Part shown: one piece after another, positions 45,446 to 52,598 of the stretch
Position numbering within the stretch: the stretch's first letter is position 1
Layout: every line of letters begins with the position of its first letter
Assembly: GCF_003233845.1 (NCBI RefSeq)
Contig: NZ_QKRB01000006.1
Span: 124,001 to 188,000, forward strand
Length of the DNA stretch: 64,000 bases
DNA from: Paenibacillus sambharensis
Lineage (GTDB): Bacteria > Bacillota > Bacilli > Paenibacillales > Paenibacillaceae
Direction of reading: 5' to 3'
The notes under the pieces: generated by a model
Seen by the model: only the letters and a program-made list of their open reading frames with translations
Databases searched by the model: none
What the model was told of the DNA's origin: nothing
Position numbers and translations under genes: made by a program

Positions 45446-45478
45446 AACCTTTTCCATCATGGAAAAGGTTCATTTTTT
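45446..45478 (+). terminator. Terminator hairpin in the metK leader
   Basis: AACCTTTTCC (45446-45455), loop ATCAT, GGAAAAGGTT (45461-45470), then CATTTTTTG. It lies downstream of the metK promoter, so it can end SASP read-through and also attenuate metK. A competing hairpin GTTG/CAAC (45437-45440/45445-45448) shares its first bases. Confidence 0.82.
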
Positions 45479-45529
45479 GTGTAGACGGTACGCCTTGTAC
45501 TCATACTATTTATAGGAGGTCGATACGGG

Positions 45530-46732
45530 ATGACGATGAAAGGTCGACACTTATTCACATCCGAGTCTGTTACGGAAGGACATCCGGACAAGATTTGTGA
45601 CCAGATTTCGGATGCGGTATTAGATGCATTTTTGGAGGTTGACCCACATGCGCGGGTTGCGTGTGAAGTTTCGGTTGCAACAGGTCTGGTGCTCGTCATT
45701 GGCGAAATCAGCACACGGGCTGACTATGTCGATATTCCATCGATTGTTCGCCGTACAATTAGAGAAATCGGGTATACCCGTGCGAAATATGGCTTTGACG
45801 CAAGCACTTGCGCCGTATTGACTTCCCTGAACGAGCAGTCCGCTGATATCGCCCAAGGCGTTAACGCAGCGCTCGAATCACGCGAAGGCAAAGATGTGCA
45901 GCAGGAGAATGAAGATATCGGTGCAGGCGACCAAGGTCTGATGTTTGGTTTTGCTTCTAACGAAACACCAGAGCTGATGCCGCTGCCGATCGCGCTTGCG
46001 CACCGCATCTCCCGCCGTTTGGCAGAAGTGCGGAAGAATGGCACACTTGAGTATCTCCGTCCGGATGGCAAGACTCAGGTCACGATTGAATATATGGATG
46101 GGAAACCTGTCCGTGTCGACGCTATCGTTGTATCGACCCAGCACGCTGAAGAAATCTCACTCGAACAGATTCAGCGTGATATTCGTGAGCATGTTATTCG
46201 TCCGGTCGTTCCGGAAGAGTGGCTCGACAACGAGACCAAGTATTTCATCAATCCAACTGGCCGTTTCGTAATTGGCGGACCACAGGGTGATGCAGGTCTT
46301 ACCGGCCGTAAAATCATCGTCGATACGTATGGCGGTTACGCTCGCCATGGCGGCGGTGCATTCTCCGGTAAGGATCCGACAAAGGTTGACCGCTCTGCTG
46401 CTTACGCTGCCCGTTATGTTGCCAAGAACATTGTGGCAGCTGGTCTGGCAGATAAGTGTGAGATCCAGCTGGCTTATGCAATTGGCGTTGCCAACCCGGT
46501 ATCGATCAGTGTCGATACATACGGTACAGGCCGTGTAAGTGAAGAGAAGCTGGTTGATATCATCAGCAGCAACTTCGATCTCCGTCCTGCAGGCATCATC
46601 AAGATGCTCGACCTCCGTCGTCCAATCTATGGCAAGACAGCAGCTTACGGTCACTTCGGCCGTACGGACATTGATCTGCCATGGGAACGTGTAGACAAAG
46701 CGGACAAGCTGAAAGCAGATGCTGGTCTGTAA
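45530..46732 (+). CDS. metK: S-adenosylmethionine synthetase
   Basis: Makes SAM from methionine and ATP. 400 aa, normal length. Signatures: [15 protein letters not shown] at the ATP site, [10 protein letters not shown] in the methionine/ATP region and [23 protein letters not shown] 45530 has TAGGAGGT about 10 nt upstream (a second ATG two codons on is possible). Single-gene unit closed by a strong terminator. No SAM riboswitch (S-box) is visible in its ~100-nt leader. Confidence 0.98.
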   Translation: MTMKGRHLFTSESVTEGHPDKICDQISDAVLDAFLEVDPHARVACEVSVATGLVLVIGEISTRADYVDIPSIVRRTIREIGYTRAKYGFDASTCAVLTSLNEQSADIAQGVNAALESREGKDVQQENEDIGAGDQGLMFGFASNETPELMPLPIALAHRISRRLAEVRKNGTLEYLRPDGKTQVTIEYMDGKPVRVDAIVVSTQHAEEISLEQIQRDIREHVIRPVVPEEWLDNETKYFINPTGRFVIGGPQGDAGLTGRKIIVDTYGGYARHGGGAFSGKDPTKVDRSAAYAARYVAKNIVAAGLADKCEIQLAYAIGVANPVSISVDTYGTGRVSEEKLVDIISSNFDLRPAGIIKMLDLRRPIYGKTAAYGHFGRTDIDLPWERVDKADKLKADAGL

Positions 46733-46770
46733 GTCTCAAGTTAGTCATGCTATAAGGTGTTATAAAAATA

Positions 46771-46810
46771 AAAGCCTGTATTCAGCTTTGGCTGAATGCA
46801 GGCTTTTTTT
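46771..46810 (+). terminator. Rho-independent terminator after metK
   Basis: GCCTGTATTCAGC (46774-46786), loop TTTG, GCTGAATGCAGGC (46791-46803) with one G-U pair, followed by seven T residues. Confidence 0.92.
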
Positions 46811-46839
46811 GCATCTAGATTTTAACATTGCCCAAAACC

Positions 46840-46867
46840 TAAAGTTCGTATTGGTTAAAACCGACAA
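46840..46867 (+). promoter_or_regulatory. Weak sigma-D-like site before the 46906 SLH gene
   Basis: TAAAGTTC (46840-46847) and ACCGACAA (46860-46867), TAAA to -10 spacing 16 nt. The -35 and its flank CCTAAAGTT match the 34126 site; the -10 matches only 5 of 8. Confidence 0.38.
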
Positions 46868-46905
46868 TAAAGATACAAGTGTAATTTTATGGGGAGTGAT
46901 CCGGT

Positions 46906-49900
46906 TTGTTCTGGAAAGGGAAGAAGTTCATTCTAAGCCTAATGGCTGTTGTCATGATTCAAATGGGGGCTGCACCGTTAGGGCAAGTGCTGCCATCCGC
47001 GATAGCAGGATCTGATGGCCCGCTGCTGCTTGCTACATATCCGGCGAACAAGGCGGTTCATATTTCGCCAGGCAGCAATTTGACGCTGACATTTGATGAG
47101 AATGTGACCAAGGGAAGCGGAGCAGCCGCTATCACGCTCCGGAGCGTAGCGACCAATGAAATCGTTGAGTCCTACACGGTGGCGACGAATAGCAGGGTCT
47201 CCATTTCGCCTACTAATCCCAAGGTAGTGACGATCGATCCAGAGAGAGATATGCAGGTGAACGCCAGCTATTATGTCCTTGTGGACGAAGGGGCCTTCGT
47301 AAGTAGCTCGGGCAAAGGCTATGCCGGCATCCGCAATGCGACGGACTGGTCTTTCACTGTGGCTGCAAGCGATACAACACCGCCTGTCGTTACGGAGCAG
47401 TTTCCTGTATCAGGAACGGTGAACTATGCAGGTTCTTACGTGGAGCTGACATTTAATAAGCCGGTTGTTGCTTCGAACGGTACGGTTACGTTTACGGCAG
47501 CCGGTGATACACAGACGGTAGGCGTACTGTCTTCCAATGTACAGGGTGGAGGAACCAACAAGATCCGCATCACCCCGCTGACCCCGTTCAAATCGAATAC
47601 GACCTATTCGGTATCCATTACTGCGGGCGCTTTTCAGGATATGGCAGGCAACAGCTTTGCTGCATACAGCGGCTGGTCGTTCACATCTTCTGCGCCGCCA
47701 ATGCCTATGCCGGAACGGTTGCCGGCTGACAATGCCTATGCTGTTTCAACAAGCCCGCAGTTTACGATGACCTTTAATGCCAACATTGCCAAAGGGACTA
47801 CAGGTTCTATCAAAATCAATAAGCTTAACACCAATGAGACGGTACGTACGATTCCACTGAGCAGTGTGACGGTCACAGGCAGCCAAGCATCCTTCTCTGC
47901 CTCGCTCGAAGGAAATACGGCGTATTACATATTGGTGGATACGGGAATGTTTGTCTATGAGGCTGCAAGAGAGGTAGCATTCCAGGGGATCTATGACGCC
48001 AGTACTTGGAACTTCTCTACAGGACTCAGCTCCGATACAAGACCGCCTCAGCTCGTTAGAGAGGGACTCAAGCCTCAGCCTAACGGAACAGTGGCTGTAC
48101 TGGCGGGGGAACTGGAGCTGCTCTTCGACGAGCCAGTATTTCCAGCCAGCGGTTCGATTACGATCCGTAATACATCTAATCATACTACCTTCGCTACGAT
48201 ACCTGTTACATCCAGTCAGGTAACGGGCGGTGGCACGACGAAAGTTATTGTGAAATCGGGGAAGCAGTTCGTAGAGGGCACACAATACTATGTTCAGGTA
48301 TCGAGCACAGCCTTCGTGGATGCCTCAGGTAATTATTACGCGGGTATTAACGACACGAATGCATGGAAATTCACGGCAAGCTCCGACAGCACGGTGCCTA
48401 CGATCGTATCCCTGTCGCCTGTTGCAGGCACGAACAGCGTTCGGCTTGATTCGCAGTTCACAGCCACCTTCAGCAAGCCCATCATTATTGCCAATTCGGC
48501 GGGGGCAGTCATTAAGCGGACAACAACTGCTGCAAGCGGCAGCCAGACCAGTATAGCGACGACTCTCAGCATTAGCGCGGAAGATAACCGCAAACTGGTA
48601 ATCACGCCTGCCCAAGGAGAAGCAGGACTGGCGGCAGCCGCATCTTATTATGTTGAGATAGCTGCAGATGCAATAACGGATATGTCCGGAAACCGCTTTG
48701 GCGGTATTCTGAATCCATATGAGTGGACGTTCCAAACCATCGGCTCAGACCGTACGGCACCATCGCTTACGGGTGCGCAGATGTCAGGCGGGTCCAAGAT
48801 TGCCTTGATCTACAATGAGGAGCTGGCTAAGGGTGCTCACCCGTATCCCGGCAGCTATTACGTAACAGTCAATGGTGTCTCCAGAGCTATAACGGCCGTG
48901 TCCGTTGAAGGGCAGACCGTTATCGTAACGCTGGAAAGCGGTGTTGTCTTCGGACAGGCAGTGAAGATCTCCTACACGGTGCCGGAAGATTCCAAAGCCG
49001 TACAGGACCTGTCAGGCAACAAGGCGATAGCCTTTAATAATCAAGATGTCACGAATACATCGGATAACGTGCTGCCGCGTCCAACCAGCGGGACGATTGT
49101 CGGCAACACGCTGACCCTGACGTTCAACGAGAATCTCAACACGGTGTCTCCTTATGCAGGCAGCCAATTCTCAGTTAATATCGGAGGCTCGGCACGGTAC
49201 GTCCAGCAGATCAGCGGATCTAATGCCACGCTGACGCTTACCCTAAGCAGTGCGGCGGGCAGCGGCGAGAGCGTTACGGTCAGCTACACGCCAGGCTCTT
49301 ACCCGCTTAAGGATTTGAGCGGCAACAGGGTACAGGCATTCACAGGTTTCAGCGTTGTGAATAACCTGGATACACGTGCGCCGGTCATTACGAGCGCAGC
49401 GGTGAATGGATCAACCGTGACGCTGACTTATGATGAAGCGCTCAGCACATCCAGAGTTCCTGGTGTCAGCCAATTCACAGTGGTTGTTAACGGCACCAAC
49501 CGGACTATCACGAATGTACGCATTGAAGGCAGGAACGTCCTGTTAACATTGGCTTCTGAAGTAACTGCGGGACAGAGTGTCCTTGTCAGCTATACAGGAG
49601 GCACACCAGCGGTCACGGACGCCTCCGGCAATGCTGCACTGCCATTCAGCGGTATGACCGCAGGCATCACTACAACGGGGACATACAGCGGTCTGTATGC
49701 GAACGGCAGCCAGATCTTGATTACCTATCCTCAGGCGCTTGATACGGCCTATACGCCGCTGTCGAGTCAGTTCTCGGTCAGGGTAGGCGGTCAGCTTCGG
49801 TCAGTGGCCTCCGTAATGGTATCAGGAGCCTCTGTATACCTGACGCTGCACTCGCCTGTTCTTGCAGGAGAGGCCGTAACAGTGAGTTATTCAAACTCGG

Positions 49901-51282
49901 GTATCGGGCTTCGTACGACCAGCGGGACAACGATACCGGGCTTCACAGATAATGCCGCTCTGAATCAGACAGCAGGGACTGGAACGGCCGTTACGCTGCC
50001 CGAAGGAGTAACTCAGACGACCGACGGCGCAATCCAGATGGACAAGACGGGTGCCATGGTTACATCGGATACGACCCCAACGGGAATGACAGTTAACCGC
50101 TATACGATGACAAACGAGAAGGTGTCCGCAGCATTCAGTGCAGCAAGGAGCTCAAGCGCTTCGAAAGGGCGGGTAGTCTTTACGGTACCGGAGACGGAGC
50201 GTGCGGCAGTCGTTGCCGTACCGCTGCGGGCTCTGGAAGAAGTGAAGAGTATGACAGCGGATGCTGCGTTCGTGGTGAAGTACAAAGACACCACCTATGA
50301 GGTGCCGGTATCGTCGATTGATTACACAGAGACAGCGAAGCTGCTCAATGCTGGGGGGACAGTCGGGTATCTGCTTCTGAAGATGGAGCCGACAACCTCC
50401 ACCCAAACGGTGGACCTGATCTCGGCCATTAACCGGTCTCAGGCACAGTTAATGACAAGTCCGGTCATTTACCAGACCTTCGTGCACAATAATGGCCCGA
50501 ATATTGAGCTGCCGGCTTTTAAAGACTATGTCACTCGCACAATCCGGACAGCGCAAGCCATTACACCGCGTCAGAGCGGCATGGTATGGCTGGATCCGCA
50601 GACAGGCGTCTTATCTTATGTGCCAACTAAGATGACACAGTCTGACGGCTACACGCTGATTACATTCAAGAGTAAAATCAGCAGCTCGTTCGCTGCCGTG
50701 AAGGGAACAACGACCTTCAGGGATATCGAGAAGCACTGGGGACGCAACGATGTGCTGCTGATGGTGAACAAGTTCGTAGCGGAGGGGAAAACAGCTTCAG
50801 CCTTCGATCCGGACAAAGCAATTACCAGGGGTGAATTCGCAGCTTATATCTCCAAAGGTCTTGGCCTTGCTGGAGATAAGGCGGCAGCTGCGAAATTCAA
50901 GGATGTTAATGCAGCGACCACGATGGCAGCATATATTGGAGCGGCTTCAAAGGCGGGTATTATCCAGGGCTACACGGATGGCACCTTCAAGCCGAATGCT
51001 CCGATTACAAGAGAGCAGATTGCAGCCATGCTGACCCGGGCAGCTAAAACCGCAGGCAAGGAGTTGAACCTCTCGGGTACAACATTGTCCGTGCTCTCCC
51101 GGTTTAAGGACCGGACGTCCATCTCTTCGTGGGCGCAGGTGGATATAGCGAAGGCTGTATCGAGTGAATTAATAAACGGAACCTCCTCCACTGTCTTTAG
51201 TCCAAAGTCCAACGCGACACGGGCACAGGCAGTCGTCATGATCAAGCGCCTGCTCGATTATGTGGAATTTATAGATGTTTAA
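46906..51282 (+). CDS. Giant surface protein: Ig-like repeats plus C-terminal SLH triplet
   Basis: 1458 aa. Signal peptide KFILSLMAVVMIQMGAAPLG. About five Big_5/SbsA-type modules (~40-615), each with PxxGxxxV, an LTFNKPV-type strand, NTTYSVSITAGAFQD and WSFT. Then about four SwmB-like modules (~615-1000; VTLTYDEALS, SQFTVVVNG, VLVSY, VTDASGNAA). A unique ~260-residue region follows, then three SLH motifs from ~1269 (DIEKHWGRNDVLLMV, GYTDGTFKPNAPITREQ, SNATRAQAVVMIKRL). TTG 46906 is the start, with GGGGAGTG upstream. Wall-anchored; an adhesin or wall-spanning fibre is plausible but not shown. Confidence 0.9.
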   Translation: MFWKGKKFILSLMAVVMIQMGAAPLGQVLPSAIAGSDGPLLLATYPANKAVHISPGSNLTLTFDENVTKGSGAAAITLRSVATNEIVESYTVATNSRVSISPTNPKVVTIDPERDMQVNASYYVLVDEGAFVSSSGKGYAGIRNATDWSFTVAASDTTPPVVTEQFPVSGTVNYAGSYVELTFNKPVVASNGTVTFTAAGDTQTVGVLSSNVQGGGTNKIRITPLTPFKSNTTYSVSITAGAFQDMAGNSFAAYSGWSFTSSAPPMPMPERLPADNAYAVSTSPQFTMTFNANIAKGTTGSIKINKLNTNETVRTIPLSSVTVTGSQASFSASLEGNTAYYILVDTGMFVYEAAREVAFQGIYDASTWNFSTGLSSDTRPPQLVREGLKPQPNGTVAVLAGELELLFDEPVFPASGSITIRNTSNHTTFATIPVTSSQVTGGGTTKVIVKSGKQFVEGTQYYVQVSSTAFVDASGNYYAGINDTNAWKFTASSDSTVPTIVSLSPVAGTNSVRLDSQFTATFSKPIIIANSAGAVIKRTTTAASGSQTSIATTLSISAEDNRKLVITPAQGEAGLAAAASYYVEIAADAITDMSGNRFGGILNPYEWTFQTIGSDRTAPSLTGAQMSGGSKIALIYNEELAKGAHPYPGSYYVTVNGVSRAITAVSVEGQTVIVTLESGVVFGQAVKISYTVPEDSKAVQDLSGNKAIAFNNQDVTNTSDNVLPRPTSGTIVGNTLTLTFNENLNTVSPYAGSQFSVNIGGSARYVQQISGSNATLTLTLSSAAGSGESVTVSYTPGSYPLKDLSGNRVQAFTGFSVVNNLDTRAPVITSAAVNGSTVTLTYDEALSTSRVPGVSQFTVVVNGTNRTITNVRIEGRNVLLTLASEVTAGQSVLVSYTGGTPAVTDASGNAALPFSGMTAGITTTGTYSGLYANGSQILITYPQALDTAYTPLSSQFSVRVGGQLRSVASVMVSGASVYLTLHSPVLAGEAVTVSYSNSGIGLRTTSGTTIPGFTDNAALNQTAGTGTAVTLPEGVTQTTDGAIQMDKTGAMVTSDTTPTGMTVNRYTMTNEKVSAAFSAARSSSASKGRVVFTVPETERAAVVAVPLRALEEVKSMTADAAFVVKYKDTTYEVPVSSIDYTETAKLLNAGGTVGYLLLKMEPTTSTQTVDLISAINRSQAQLMTSPVIYQTFVHNNGPNIELPAFKDYVTRTIRTAQAITPRQSGMVWLDPQTGVLSYVPTKMTQSDGYTLITFKSKISSSFAAVKGTTTFRDIEKHWGRNDVLLMVNKFVAEGKTASAFDPDKAITRGEFAAYISKGLGLAGDKAAAAKFKDVNAATTMAAYIGAASKAGIIQGYTDGTFKPNAPITREQIAAMLTRAAKTAGKELNLSGTTLSVLSRFKDRTSISSWAQVDIAKAVSSELINGTSSTVFSPKSNATRAQAVVMIKRLLDYVEFIDV

Positions 51283-51311
51283 CGTAAGGGTAAAAATAAT
51301 AGTGTATCGAG

Positions 51312-51340
51312 GCCCCAGGCTGCTATGCAAGCCAGGGGCT
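51312..51340 (+). repeat. Hairpin after the 46906 SLH gene
   Basis: GCCCCAGGCT (51312-51321) faces AGCCAGGGGC (51330-51339) with one A-A mismatch. No T run (TTCGG follows). Possible weak terminator. Confidence 0.45.
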
Positions 51341-51409
51341 TCGGAATGTCAACAAGCGGAGCAGTGATAGAACCCCGTACATTGCCATATCAGAACTTGG
51401 AGGGAAAGA

Positions 51410-52438
51410 ATGAATACAGCTGAGAAATTCAAACAAGCAGAAGCTTTACTTCGAGAACATGATGAGCAAGCCATTCAAGCGTACGAGGATTTACTGGAAG
51501 ATCCGGTAGCAGCAGCTCTATCCAGCTATCGACTTGGCGAGATTTACAACCGCCGGAAAAACATCGCCGTGTCTCAGAAATATCATACGCAAGCATTTGA
51601 ACTCCAGCCTCAGTTAGCTGCTCTTTTAGTTCCGGAAGATCACCCATCTCATAACTATGTATATACTCCAACAAATGAGCAGGTGGTTAATCAATGTACG
51701 TTGTGCGGAAATGAGCAAAATGAGCTGTACGCTTGTATCAATACGGTTACTGGTCTGGATTTCATACCCGGTTTTAATCCTGTGCGGGTTTGGAACCGTT
51801 GTCCGGACTGCCACCACCTATTTACCAGCAGTTATCCGATGAATCTCGATGAGCTTTTAACCAGTACTGCGTTCTCATTTAATCTCAATCCGAACAGCAG
51901 GCTGTTCCCGATGATCAGTCAGATTATGACTAGAATCAAGGAACAGACGCCTGGAAACAGGCTTCTGGAGGTTGGTGTAGGTGCAGGTGAGTTCTCAGCT
52001 GTTGCCAAGGAGTTTCTATTCGATGTCACGGGGATGGATATTCGTCCGGTTTACGCGAAAAGGGTATCTGAGATGTTAGGCGTTCCTATTCTAACGGAGA
52101 ATTTCCTGCATTTCGAAGACAACCGCGGCTATGATGTCATTTGTATGGGTGATGTCATTGAGCATATGGCTGACCCAGTTACTGCGTTGAAGAAGGCGCA
52201 CAGTCTGCTTAACGACCAAGGAGTATTGTGGCTCTCAACCCCAAACTTTGAGAGTGCTTTCTCCCTCATTCACAAAGACCAGGATCCTATGTGGCGGGTT
52301 GTAGAACATCTGAACTATTTCTCTTATGTGTCGCTTCGCAAGCTGCTAGAGAAAATCGGTTTTACGGTTCAACATTACAGTGTCTCATCCCACTACAACG
52401 GCTCCATGGAACTTACCTGCATCAAAAATGAATACTGA
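51410..52438 (+). CDS. Class I SAM-dependent methyltransferase with zinc-finger-like N-terminal region
   Basis: 342 aa, no export signal. Residues ~1-75 are helical and TPR-like (AEALLREHDEQAIQAYEDLL). Then four cysteines as CTLCG (~97) and CPDCHH (~132) could bind zinc. The methyltransferase fold follows: LLEVGVGAGEFSAVA (SAM loop), VTGMDIRP (acidic loop), ICMGDVIEHMADP and LSTPNFESA. Such proteins often modify sugars or lipids in polysaccharide clusters; the substrate here is unknown. GGAGGGAAAG precedes ATG 51410. Codon use is more AT-rich than in the genes beside it. A terminator follows. Confidence 0.85.
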   Translation: MNTAEKFKQAEALLREHDEQAIQAYEDLLEDPVAAALSSYRLGEIYNRRKNIAVSQKYHTQAFELQPQLAALLVPEDHPSHNYVYTPTNEQVVNQCTLCGNEQNELYACINTVTGLDFIPGFNPVRVWNRCPDCHHLFTSSYPMNLDELLTSTAFSFNLNPNSRLFPMISQIMTRIKEQTPGNRLLEVGVGAGEFSAVAKEFLFDVTGMDIRPVYAKRVSEMLGVPILTENFLHFEDNRGYDVICMGDVIEHMADPVTALKKAHSLLNDQGVLWLSTPNFESAFSLIHKDQDPMWRVVEHLNYFSYVSLRKLLEKIGFTVQHYSVSSHYNGSMELTCIKNEY

Positions 52439-52452
52439 AATTACATGGATAC

Positions 52453-52491
52453 GTGCCTGGAATCTTCCTAAATGATTCCCGGCGCTTTTTC
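52453..52491 (+). terminator. Rho-independent terminator after the methyltransferase
   Basis: GTGCCTGGAATC (52453-52464) pairs with GATTCCCGGCGC (52474-52485), one mismatch and one G-U pair, then TTTTTCT. Confidence 0.8.
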
Positions 52492-52553
52492 TATTTGCAG
52501 CTTTTACTAAATGAGAGTCTTCTAATCTAGCGTAACTTTTCCTTCCTTCCAGG

Positions 52554-52572
52554 AGTCTATTACTAATAGACT
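52554..52572 (+). repeat. Perfect 19-bp palindrome upstream of the 52599 gene
   Basis: AGTCTATTA-C-TAATAGACT, ending 26 nt before the ATG and followed by TTTT. An operator or a tight hairpin controlling the next gene are both possible. Confidence 0.55.
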
Positions 52573-52598
52573 TTTAGAATGGGAGCGATGTAACAGTT

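Noticed and set aside
45380-45529. SAM riboswitch before metK
   Set aside because: Leader is only ~100 nt and the S-box core helices and conserved GA-rich segments are absent.
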